Below, piece after piece: positions 1 through 5,361 of a stretch of 5,361 nucleotides of DNA. The notes under the pieces were generated by a model. That model saw only the letters and a program-made list of their open reading frames with translations, searched no databases and was not told the DNA's origin. Location: positions 1 through 5,361 of the forward strand of contig JAIRSV010000074.1 of assembly GCA_031255275.1 (NCBI GenBank), in the 5' to 3' direction. The DNA comes from Proteiniphilum sp. Its GTDB lineage: Bacteria; Bacteroidota; Bacteroidia; Bacteroidales; Dysgonomonadaceae. Within the stretch, counting starts at the first letter, position 1, and each line of letters begins with the position of its first letter. Made by a program: the position numbers and the translations under genes.

Positions 1-134
1 TGCAGACTGCCGACGGGATGATTTTTGCCGGAGGCGATATTGTGCGGGGCGGGGCAACCGTCATTCTTGCCATGGGCGACGGAAGAAAGGCCGCCAAAGC
101 CATGAATCAATACTTGAAACAGACTTCAATATGA
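1..134 (+). CDS. gltD: Glutamate synthase (NADPH) small subunit, C-terminal end (partial)
   Basis: Only the last 43 codons are in the window; the frame runs from position 3 and ends at the TGA at 132-134. The tail carries the FAD/NAD-binding C-terminal signature of GltD-type flavoproteins: FAGGDIVRGGATVILAMGDG followed by RKAAKAMNQYL. This closely parallels the end of E. coli GltD (FAGGDIVRG, then EGRKAADGI, then YL). In the family this subunit takes electrons from NADPH and passes them through FAD and Fe-S clusters to the large subunit, which makes two glutamates from glutamine and 2-oxoglutarate in the cytoplasm. The stop overlaps the start of pdxB in an ATGA arrangement, suggesting co-transcription and translational coupling. 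A related pyridine-nucleotide oxidoreductase of the same superfamily cannot be fully excluded from the tail alone. Confidence 0.88.
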   Translation, partial: QTADGMIFAGGDIVRGGATVILAMGDGRKAAKAMNQYLKQTSI

Positions 135-1243
135 AAATACTGGCAGACGCGCATATCCCTTATCTGAGAGGAGTTGCGGAACAGTTTGGCGAAGTGGAAT
201 ACCTTCCCGGAAACCAGTTCACCCGGAATGTCATCAGAGAGAAAGATGCGCTCATCGTGCGAACGGTCACCCGTTTCGGGGAAGAGATCCTGTCCGGAAG
301 CAGGGTAAAGCTGATTTGCTCCGCCACTATCGGGTTCGACCACATCGACACCGCCTGGTGCGACGCCCACGGGGTGGCATGGCGTACTGCTCCCGGCTGC
401 AATGCCGCTTCGGTGGAACAATATGTGACAGCGTCCCTGCTATATCTGGCGGAAAAACATCAATTCGATCTGAAAGAAAAAACCATCGGGATAGCAGGTG
501 TGGGAAACGTGGGTAGCAAGGTGGAGGCTGCCTGCAGGAAATTAGGGATGAGGGTGTTGCTGAATGACCCGCCAAGAGAGGAACGGGAAGGATCTGCCCT
601 CTTTACGGATATTGAAACCATCCGGCGGGAAGCCGACATTATCACCTTCCACACTCCGCTGACCGGGACAGGCCGGCACAAGACGTATCATCTGGTGGAT
701 GACCGCTTTCTGGCGTCAGTCGAAAAGAGACCGTTTATCATCAACGCGGCACGCGGAAGCGTCACGGACAGTCAGGCATTGAAAAAAGCAATCCGGAACG
801 GGAATATCGCCGGAGCGGTAATCGACTGCTGGGAAAACGAACCGGGAATAGACCGGGAACTTCTTCAACTGGCCGATATTGCCACGCCCCACATCGCCGG
901 CTACAGCGCCGACGGCAAGTGGACTGCTGCAAGGATGAGTCTTGAAAATCTGAATAAGTTTTTTGATTCCGGCATCGAGAACCCGCGCTATCAGGATATA
1001 CCCGCTCCCGCCGAACCGGTTATTGACTTGCGACTGATCGCTCCCGGACAACAGCTCCGACACGCCGTCCGGCACACCTGTGACCCGGCGGCAGAGACCG
1101 TCGCGCTAAAATCTTCTCCTGAAAAATTTTACTGGTTTCGCGCCGGTTACCCCCTGCGGAGGGAGTATCCGGCTTACCGGATACTCCATGCCGACGCTGT
1201 GGCTGCGAATACTTTGTTCAGCCTGGGGTTTCGTGAGGGATAA
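131..1243 (+). CDS. pdxB: Erythronate-4-phosphate dehydrogenase
   Basis: A 370-residue D-2-hydroxyacid dehydrogenase close in length to E. coli PdxB (378). It oxidises 4-phospho-erythronate to 2-oxo-3-hydroxy-4-phosphobutanoate, the second step of DXP-dependent pyridoxal 5'-phosphate synthesis, in the cytoplasm. The NAD-binding Rossmann fold lies in the middle: GVGNVG at 123-128 with Asp146 (NDPPRE) at the nucleotide-ribose position. Expected active-site residues are present: Arg208 (NAARGS), Asp232 and Glu237 (VIDCWENEPG) and His254 (TPHIAGY). APGCNA at 87-92 is typical of PdxB. The C-terminal region from about 290 matches the PdxB-specific dimerisation domain, ending DAVAANTLFSLGF, like the E. 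coli end. The start at 131 is chosen because MKILAD aligns with E. coli MKILVD and overlaps the gltD stop by four bases. No SD sequence is visible. The gene looks intact. Confidence 0.95.
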   Translation: MKILADAHIPYLRGVAEQFGEVEYLPGNQFTRNVIREKDALIVRTVTRFGEEILSGSRVKLICSATIGFDHIDTAWCDAHGVAWRTAPGCNAASVEQYVTASLLYLAEKHQFDLKEKTIGIAGVGNVGSKVEAACRKLGMRVLLNDPPREEREGSALFTDIETIRREADIITFHTPLTGTGRHKTYHLVDDRFLASVEKRPFIINAARGSVTDSQALKKAIRNGNIAGAVIDCWENEPGIDRELLQLADIATPHIAGYSADGKWTAARMSLENLNKFFDSGIENPRYQDIPAPAEPVIDLRLIAPGQQLRHAVRHTCDPAAETVALKSSPEKFYWFRAGYPLRREYPAYRILHADAVAANTLFSLGFREG

Positions 1244-1260
1244 CCGTATATGCGGTACGG
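1244..1260. terminator. Short inverted repeat in the convergent gap (possible weak bidirectional terminator)
   Basis: The whole 17-base gap between the pdxB stop and the stop of the convergent TPR gene reads CCGTA-TATGCGG-TACGG, a perfect 5-bp stem with a 7-base loop. The flanking A1243 and T1261 could add a sixth pair. On the plus side it is followed by a moderately T-rich stretch (ACTTTATATTTTTG) but not a clean T run; on the minus side there is none. Position between two convergent stops fits a terminator, but the stem is short, so this is a weak call. Confidence 0.3.
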
Positions 1261-2697
1261 TCAATACTTTATATTTTTGAACAGTACCCTGTTCTCCCGC
1301 GCTTCGTTGAGCCGTATCAGTATCTTCTCTCTGCTGTGTTCGGAAGGGTCGCTGTCTTTGTCTTTCGTGCCGATGATCAGATTGAGCAGGTCTATCAGTT
1401 CCTGATCCGAAAATTCTTCCATAATCTCGTCAAACGGTTCCTTGGAGCCTATCTCGAAACGGATAAAGGCCAGTCTCGATTTTGCGGTCGGGAAGTCGGG
1501 ATCAAGCTTTAGTAACACTTCAAGGTATCCGGCTGCCTGCTCATACTTTCCCTGCGCCACGCTGGTGTTTGCAAGTCTGTCGAGCACATCCTCGTTGTCC
1601 TTCGAGAGAAGTGCGGCTTTCATGTATGCCTTCTCGGCCACGGCGAAATCTTCGTCCAGAAAGGCCATCTCTCCTTCCAGCATGAAGTAGTCGAGTGTAT
1701 CCCGTTCGTATTCCGGTATCATGGAAAACAGTTCGCGTGCCTGTTCATAATCTTCCTTGTAGAAATAGACAAATGCGCGCTTGATCGTGATGCCTTCGCT
1801 TCCGAGCGCTTCTTCCTTCCGGTCGATAAGCGCCATCATTCTGTCGTATTGCTCAAGTACCATATATGCTTCCAGGAGGGATTCGTATATCCCTTCGTCG
1901 TCGGGTGTCTTTTGCAGACATTCTTCAAAGAGGGCGATCGATGCTTCGAGATTGTCGTTGAGGCAAAGTGACAGGGCTTTCATCTTCAATACGGTCAGGT
2001 CGTCTCCGTTGATGGTGAGGGCGAAGTCAAATGCGTCTATTGCCTTGTCGTGCTGCCCGTTCATGGAATAGAGCTTGCCTGCGTTTGCCCATCCTTCGAA
2101 TGAGTAGGGGTCTATGTCGAGCAGGAGATTGCTGTATTCTATGGCTTTGTCAAGGTCGCCCTTCTTTTCGTAGGCGTAGGCCAGGTCGACGATGACTTCG
2201 CTGTTGGAATTGTTGAAACTCATGCTCTCTTCGAGAAGCGGGATGGCCCGGTTATAAAAGTCCATGTCGTTGAGCATAAATCCCAGTTCGGTGATGAAGA
2301 AGTAGGAGTCGTCCGGGGGGAGTTCCCGATCCAGCATGTCGTTGATCAGTCTGTCGGCATCGGTGCGGTTTCCGAGGTGCAGCATCGCTTCTATCTTCAG
2401 CAGTGACAGGTCTACTTCTTCGCTTTCGGGGATTCCTTTCATGTAGTCGAGGGCTTCCCGATACATTTCGGAGTATACCAGCATTCGTGCCTTCAGCAGC
2501 ATCAGTTCGGAGCTGCCGGGGTGCATCTCCAGTCCTTCCCGGATGAGCTTTTCCGCTTCGTGGGTGTCTCCCTCGGCGTTATAGTATTCGGCAAGTGCGG
2601 CAAACTCGTCGGCATCGAAATATATTTTCCGGCCGAGCATGTGCATTTGCTCATACTTTTCAATCAATAAGTCTATGTTCAGTTCGTTATCTTCCAT
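1261..2697 (-). CDS. Tetratricopeptide (TPR) repeat protein
   Basis: A 478-residue, strongly acidic protein made almost entirely of helical repeats. There is no signal peptide or membrane segment, so it is probably cytoplasmic. TPR-like units of about 34 residues can be followed from about residue 30 to 410, roughly eleven to twelve in all. The clearest are 30-60 (ALAEYYNAEGDTHEAEKLI), 166-197 (VDLAYAYEKKGDLDKAIEYS), 200-231, 234-265, 336-366 and 370-400 (LDRLANTSVAQGKYEQAAGY), each with the small/aromatic TPR pattern and a DP or P turn. The last 65 residues form a charged tail with a short hydrophobic helix (ELIDLLNLIIG, about 433-443). TPR arrays act as protein-binding scaffolds; no catalytic motif is visible and the partner is unknown. 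The gene overlaps the end of glnS by 11 bases and has its own SD sequence, so it is probably expressed with glnS. The ATG at 2697 is chosen for that SD. Confidence 0.85.
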   Translation of the reverse strand: MEDNELNIDLLIEKYEQMHMLGRKIYFDADEFAALAEYYNAEGDTHEAEKLIREGLEMHPGSSELMLLKARMLVYSEMYREALDYMKGIPESEEVDLSLLKIEAMLHLGNRTDADRLINDMLDRELPPDDSYFFITELGFMLNDMDFYNRAIPLLEESMSFNNSNSEVIVDLAYAYEKKGDLDKAIEYSNLLLDIDPYSFEGWANAGKLYSMNGQHDKAIDAFDFALTINGDDLTVLKMKALSLCLNDNLEASIALFEECLQKTPDDEGIYESLLEAYMVLEQYDRMMALIDRKEEALGSEGITIKRAFVYFYKEDYEQARELFSMIPEYERDTLDYFMLEGEMAFLDEDFAVAEKAYMKAALLSKDNEDVLDRLANTSVAQGKYEQAAGYLEVLLKLDPDFPTAKSRLAFIRFEIGSKEPFDEIMEEFSDQELIDLLNLIIGTKDKDSDPSEHSREKILIRLNEARENRVLFKNIKY

Positions 2698-4426
2698 TTG
2701 TTGTCTCCTTCTGCCGTATTATATTAATTAATTGATTATTTTTCCATGAATCTTTGAGGGCTACTGTGCGATTGAATACCGGGGCGATTTCCGTGGAATC
2801 CGTATCTGTGCTGAAGTAGCCGATCCGTTGAAACTGAAAGCTGTCCGGTGGCTTTGTTCCGCGCAGGTATTCTTCTACTTTGCATCCTTTTTTCACGATG
2901 AGTGAGTGGGGATTCAGCATTTCTCTGAAATCTTTTTCTTTTTCGGCGGCCGGGTCTTCTGCCATGAAGAGGCGGTCGTAGAGGCGTACTTCGGCGTCGA
3001 GGCTGTGGGGTACGGATATCCAGTGGATGGTTCCTTTCACCTTCCGGTTCGAATCGGGCATGCCGCTTTTCGTCATCGGGTCATATTCGGCATATACTTC
3101 CGTCAGGTTTCCGTTTTCGTCTTTGCGGCAACCGGTGCATTTTATGATGTAGGCGTTTTTGAGCCGCACTTCGTTGCCCGGCGTCAGGCGGAAATATTTT
3201 TTCGGTGCGTCTTCCATAAAGTCGTCGCGTTCTATCCAGAGTTCGCGGCTGAATTTTATTTTCCGGCAGCCCATGCTTTCATCTTCCGGATTGTTGATGG
3301 CTTCCATCTCTTCTACTCTGTCTTCCGGATAGTTGGTGAGGATCAGCCGGACGGGGTCGATTACGCCTGAGACGCGGATTGCCCGGGCGTTGAGGTCTTC
3401 GCGTACGGCGTGTTCGAGCAGTGAGATGTCGTTGATGGCTTCGTATTTCGTATAGCCTATTCTGTGGATGAATTTGCGGATTGATTCCGGGGTGTATCCC
3501 CGGCGACGCATACCGGAGAGTGTCGGCATGCGCGGGTCGTCCCATCCGGTGACCAGTTTTTCCTGTACTAATTGCAGGAGTTTGCGTTTGCTCATTATGG
3601 TGTAGGTGAGGTTCAGGCGGTTGAACTCGGTTTGCCGCGGGCGGTAGCTGCTGTCGGCTAACCGGTCGAGGAACCAGTCGTATAGCGGACGGTGTACTTC
3701 GAACTCCAGGGTGCAGAGTGAGTGTGTTACGCCTTCGAAGTAATCGGACTGTCCGTGTGCGAAGTCATACATGGGGTAGGCTTTCCATTTCGTGCCGGTA
3801 CGGTGGTGCGGGATGCGGATTACGCGATAGATGACGGGGTCGCGGAAGTGCATGTTTGACGCGGTCATGTCTATTTTTGCGCGGAGTACCATTTTTCCTT
3901 CGGGAATTTCTCCGCTGTTCATTTTTTCGAACAGGGTCAGCGATTCTTCTGCGGGACGGTTGCGGTATGGGCTGTGCGTCCCCGGCACGGTGGGTGTTCC
4001 CTTCTGGCGGGCTATCTCTTCGGCCGGCTGTTCGTCGACATAGGCGTGACCTTCTTTTATGAGCTGTGTGGCAAAATCCCACAGTTGCCCGAAATAGTCG
4101 GAGGCGTAATAGACGTTTTCCCAGTGGAATCCCAGCCATTTTATGTCTTCCATGATGGATTCGACGTACTCTGTGTCTTCCCTTACGGGATTGGTGTCGT
4201 CGAAGCGGAGGTTGCATACGCCGCCGTATCTTTCTGCTATGCCGAAGTCGAGACAGATGGCTTTGGCATGTCCGATGTGCAGGTAGCCGTTCGGTTCCGG
4301 CGGAAACCGCGTTTGTATGCGGCCGTCGTTTTTCCCTTCCTTCAGGTCGTTTTCCACGAGCTGTTCTATGAAGTTGAGGCTTTTCCCGTTTTCTTCCGGT
4401 GTTGTAGTTTTTGTTTTTTCCTGCAT
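2687..4426 (-). CDS. glnS: Glutaminyl-tRNA synthetase
   Basis: A 579-residue class I aminoacyl-tRNA synthetase that attaches glutamine to tRNA-Gln in the cytoplasm; E. coli GlnRS is 554. The catalytic Rossmann domain (about 35-330) has the HIGH motif at 50-53 in PPEPNGYLHIGHAK, NLRFDDTNP at 72-80, THSLCTLEFE near 233-242 and the KMSKS-equivalent MSKRK at 278-282, the GlnRS form. Arg40 and Tyr220 align with E. coli Arg30 and Tyr211, which select glutamine over glutamate. WDDPRMPTLSGMRRRGYTPE marks the end of the catalytic part; the rest is the beta-barrel anticodon-binding region, ending in FNRTVALKDSW. The start at 4426 (MQEKTK) is preferred. The same frame extends 15 codons to a TTG at 4471, but that TTG lies inside the likely promoter and adds a peptide (MRAISEIRFIY) unlike the family. 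There is no SD before the start. All key residues are intact. Confidence 0.96.
   Translation of the reverse strand: MQEKTKTTTPEENGKSLNFIEQLVENDLKEGKNDGRIQTRFPPEPNGYLHIGHAKAICLDFGIAERYGGVCNLRFDDTNPVREDTEYVESIMEDIKWLGFHWENVYYASDYFGQLWDFATQLIKEGHAYVDEQPAEEIARQKGTPTVPGTHSPYRNRPAEESLTLFEKMNSGEIPEGKMVLRAKIDMTASNMHFRDPVIYRVIRIPHHRTGTKWKAYPMYDFAHGQSDYFEGVTHSLCTLEFEVHRPLYDWFLDRLADSSYRPRQTEFNRLNLTYTIMSKRKLLQLVQEKLVTGWDDPRMPTLSGMRRRGYTPESIRKFIHRIGYTKYEAINDISLLEHAVREDLNARAIRVSGVIDPVRLILTNYPEDRVEEMEAINNPEDESMGCRKIKFSRELWIERDDFMEDAPKKYFRLTPGNEVRLKNAYIIKCTGCRKDENGNLTEVYAEYDPMTKSGMPDSNRKVKGTIHWISVPHSLDAEVRLYDRLFMAEDPAAEKEKDFREMLNPHSLIVKKGCKVEEYLRGTKPPDSFQFQRIGYFSTDTDSTEIAPVFNRTVALKDSWKNNQLINIIRQKETTNGR
2705..2710 (-). 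promoter_or_regulatory. Ribosome binding site of the TPR gene, inside glnS
   Basis: On the minus strand AAGGAG lies seven bases before the ATG at 2697-2695, within the glnS codons for Gln-Lys-Glu. Spacing and sequence match a classical SD site. Most Bacteroidetes genes lack one, and none is visible before pdxB or glnS here. It supports the chosen TPR start. Together with the 11-base gene overlap it suggests re-initiation by ribosomes finishing glnS. The match could also be chance imposed by the glnS coding sequence. Confidence 0.6.
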
Positions 4427-4468
4427 TGTGTTTGAATTGTAAATAAAACGAATTTCGGATATAGCTCG

Positions 4469-4476
4469 CAAATTTA
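4469..4476 (-). promoter_or_regulatory. Putative Bacteroidetes-type -7 promoter element of glnS
   Basis: The minus strand reads TAAATTTG, an exact match to the Bacteroides -7 consensus TAnnTTTG. Transcription would begin near 4462 and leave an AT-rich leader of about 35 bases before the ATG at 4426. A TTTG -33 box at the usual 19-21 base spacing is absent; the nearest similar sequence is TTTA at 4493-4496, 16 bases away, after a run of seven T residues. The call rests on the -7 match and position only. Confidence 0.4.
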
Positions 4477-4669
4477 GCGAAAAAAATCATATTAAAGCGG
4501 CATTTGATTTTTTTGATTTGTGTAATTTGATGTGCCGGTCTGACTTAGCCGGACTGATTTTCCCGGCGGCCGTCAAGATTTTTTGGAAAATATGCATGAA
4601 CAGCGCGAAACTAGCGTGAAAAAAACCGCCATGAGTTCGGCAATTCTCACTGCGAAGGCCGTCATTCAT
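4477..4669. other. Gene-free stretch between the glnS promoter and the repeat array
   Basis: I see no convincing gene here. The part nearest glnS (4481-4530) is AT-rich and would be the upstream promoter region. The rest contains scattered short pieces (for example around 4600-4660: AGCGCGAAA, AGCGTGAAA, ATTCTCACTGCGAAG) resembling fragments of the repeat unit, possibly decayed copies. A 69-codon minus-strand frame (4696-4487) and the first part of a plus-strand frame starting at 4583 cross it, but neither shows family-like protein sequence. No convincing terminator stands here. Confidence 0.5.
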
Positions 4670-4867
4670 GCTCGGAGCGAAGATTTCCTCACTCAAGTGA
4701 AGATTTCCTCGCTTTTAGCGAGGAATTTCTCCTTCCGAGCAAGGAATTTCTCACTCCGAGCGAGGATTTTCTCACTCCGAGCGAGGATTTTCTCGCTCAG
4801 GTGAGGATTTTCTCGCTCCGGGCGCAAACGACGCCGCTCCGAGCGTGACGAAGCGCGCTCGGAGCGG
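4670..4867. repeat. Tandem array of 20-21 bp hairpin-forming repeats
   Basis: About nine and a half units in a row. Starts are at 4671, 4691, 4711, 4732, 4753, 4774, 4795, 4815, 4836 and 4857; the last unit is cut short. Lengths are 20, 20, 21, 21, 21, 21, 20, 21 and 21. Units five and six are identical (ACTCCGAGCGAGGATTTTCT then C); the outer ones diverge, most strongly from 4821 on. The idealised unit is GAGCGAG-GATTTT-CTCGCTC plus one C, meaning two complementary 7-base arms, a 6-base loop and a spacer base. A perfect example is arm 4779-4785, loop 4786-4791, arm 4792-4798. The preceding unit (4758-4777) has a single C/A mismatch that becomes a G-U pair in minus-strand RNA. Both strands are free of stops for long runs and read as heptapeptide repeats (SEKILAR on minus, FSLRARI on plus). 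I treat these as by-products of the repeat, not genes. Confidence 0.9.
4834..4867. repeat. Perfect 12-bp inverted repeat (GC-rich hairpin) at the array edge
   Basis: CCGCTCCGAGCG at 4834-4845 is exactly complementary to CGCTCGGAGCGG at 4856-4867, with ten bases between. In plus-strand RNA a G-U and a G-C pair extend the stem to 14 pairs around the loop ACGAAG. It is the most stable structure in the array and lies 43 bases beyond the stop of the minus-strand open frame ending at 4911. It could act as a transcription terminator or RNA 3'-end stabiliser for the yoaP-side transcript. No U run follows on either strand, so it is not a canonical intrinsic terminator. Confidence 0.75.
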
Positions 4868-4910
4868 GAAACAGGGTACATCGGACGAAAAATGCCGCGC
4901 CGGAGGTCTG

Positions 4911-5096
4911 CTATTCGGAGACGGTTTCGCCGTCGCGGTTGCCTCTGACGTGCGGGAAACGGATTTTAAGGGCTTCGTACAGGGATTTTGCGCGGTATTT
5001 CGGGGCTGATTGGCTGATTTTTGTCAGGTCGCAGTGTGCCGTTCCCGACTGAATCTGTTTAAGTATTTCCAAAATGACTGCGGGACGGACTTTGAT
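4911..5096 (-). CDS. Unrecognised 61-codon open frame directly after the YoaP stop, no ATG
   Basis: I do not recognise this protein. Reading on in the same frame after the TAA at 5097-5099 gives 61 sense codons, ending at TAG (4911-4913). The middle reads VRPAVILEILKQIQSG, then AHCDLTKISQSAPKYRAKSL, then YEALKIRFPHVRGNRDG. It looks coding: amphipathic helix patterns, a soluble basic composition, and mostly C, A or G in third positions with little T. There is no ATG; the only usual alternative start is TTG at 5072-5070, giving 53 residues. Options are a small gene starting at TTG, the remnant of a longer gene that lost its 5' end, or a C-terminal extension of the YoaP protein cut off by a nonsense change. 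I cannot choose between these from the sequence. Confidence 0.4.
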   Translation of the reverse strand: MKVRPAVILEILKQIQSGTAHCDLTKISQSAPKYRAKSLYEALKIRFPHVRGNRDGETVSE

Positions 5097-5361
5097 TTAT
5101 GGCTTGACCGTTTTATCGAAACGATTGTCCATGCAAACGCTAAGGTCTGTTGTCACAAACTTTCCATTATAAAACAAACTGAACACGGTGGCCGGCGTTG
5201 GGGCGGATTGCGCCTGTTCCATTGTCTCGAACCTGATTATTTTCAACGGAAGATTTCTTTTCTTTGCGGTTTCCGTCAATACTTCGTTGACATAATACCC
5301 CGTAAACGGGCAGCGGTGGGAATAATAAGCAACCAGTCCGTTTTTTTCAGGACATTCACCG
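5097..5361 (-). CDS. YoaP-type protein, C-terminal part (GNAT acetyltransferase with YoaP domain; partial)
   Basis: The frame is open from the window edge to the TAA at 5097-5099; 87 residues are visible and the N-terminal part is missing. The pattern GLVAYYSHRCPFTGYYV, then KIIRFETMEQAQSAPTPATV, FSLFYNGKFVTTDL and MDNRFDKTV matches the YoaP-like domain, which usually follows a GNAT N-acetyltransferase domain in proteins of about 250 residues (B. subtilis YoaP). The domain has thioredoxin/glutaredoxin-like marks: a CPF motif after a beta strand, a TPAT turn resembling the cis-proline loop, and a FYNGKFV strand pair. That fold reading is my inference. The substrate is unknown. The TTG at 5279 is not the real start, because the family match continues upstream of it to the window edge. 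Confidence 0.82.
   Translation of the reverse strand, partial: GECPEKNGLVAYYSHRCPFTGYYVNEVLTETAKKRNLPLKIIRFETMEQAQSAPTPATVFSLFYNGKFVTTDLSVCMDNRFDKTVKP

Noticed and set aside
716..1075. 119-codon minus-strand frame inside pdxB
   Set aside because: It lies opposite the PdxB catalytic region with its intact NAARG and TPHIAGY motifs; it is a shadow.
2906..3370. 154-codon plus-strand open frame opposite glnS
   Set aside because: It is the antisense of the conserved GlnRS anticodon-binding region. The sequence is low in complexity (rich in F, V and G) and matches no family; it is a codon-bias shadow.
3974..4435. 153-codon plus-strand frame opposite the start of glnS
   Set aside because: Antisense shadow of glnS with Phe/Val-rich composition and no recognisable family.
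3765..4490. 241-codon minus-strand frame overlapping the 5' half of glnS in another frame
   Set aside because: The Arg- and His-rich translation has no domain, and it overlaps the unmistakable HIGH and NLRFDDTNP motifs of glnS in the true frame.
4548..4567. GCCGG-CCGGC inverted repeat, with a T run further downstream, as a terminator
   Set aside because: The stem is only 5 bp with a 10-base loop, the T run begins about 12 bases after it, and no plus-strand gene ends here.
4487..4696. 69-codon minus-strand frame between the array and glnS
   Set aside because: It starts inside a repeat unit, runs through the glnS upstream region and shows no protein-like conservation pattern or SD site.
4670..4867. 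CRISPR array
   Set aside because: The repeats are contiguous 20-21 bp units with no unique spacers, and no cas genes are nearby.
4670..4867. Terminal inverted repeats of an insertion sequence or attachment site
   Set aside because: There is no transposase or integrase in the window, no target-site duplication is visible, and the inverted symmetry is internal to each repeat unit.

Overview
The window looks like ordinary Bacteroidales chromosome (Bacteroides/Parabacteroides-type; I cannot resolve the genus). Four things point that way. The protein sequences have Bacteroidetes character. Most starts have no Shine-Dalgarno (SD) sequence. A TAnnTTTG-type -7 promoter element sits upstream of glnS. 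Base composition is mid-range, roughly half GC by eye. There is no phage, insertion sequence, CRISPR, tRNA or rRNA in the window.

Layout. Positions 1-134 (+) are the last 43 codons of a glutamate synthase small subunit (gltD). Its stop overlaps the start of pdxB (131-1243, +), erythronate-4-phosphate dehydrogenase of the DXP-dependent vitamin B6 pathway. A 17-base gap separates pdxB from a convergent minus-strand pair. That pair is glnS (glutaminyl-tRNA synthetase, 4426 down to 2687) followed by a TPR-repeat protein (2697 down to 1261). The two overlap by 11 bases, and an unusually good SD sequence lies inside the end of glnS. Upstream of glnS is a stretch of about 480 bases without a recognised gene. 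It holds the glnS promoter region and a striking array of 20-21 bp tandem repeats (about 4670-4867). Further right, on the minus strand, are an unrecognised 61-codon open frame (4911-5096) and the C-terminal 87 residues of a YoaP-type protein, normally the tail of a GNAT acetyltransferase (5097 to the window edge).

How the genes relate. gltD and pdxB are probably co-transcribed. Glutamate made by GOGAT is the amino donor for SerC, the step after PdxB, and PdxB enzymes studied elsewhere use 2-oxoglutarate to recycle their bound NADH, so both genes touch the 2-oxoglutarate/glutamate node. glnS and the TPR gene are a translationally coupled pair. The TPR protein has no assignable function beyond a protein-interaction scaffold.

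The most unusual element is the repeat array. Its idealised unit is a 7-base arm, a 6-base loop, the complementary 7-base arm and one extra base, so the array is a chain of hairpins. Because 21 bp is seven codons and the unit has no stop, both strands read as heptapeptide repeats, which could easily be mis-annotated as genes. The second point of interest is the coding-like frame that directly follows the YoaP stop in the same frame and has no ATG.
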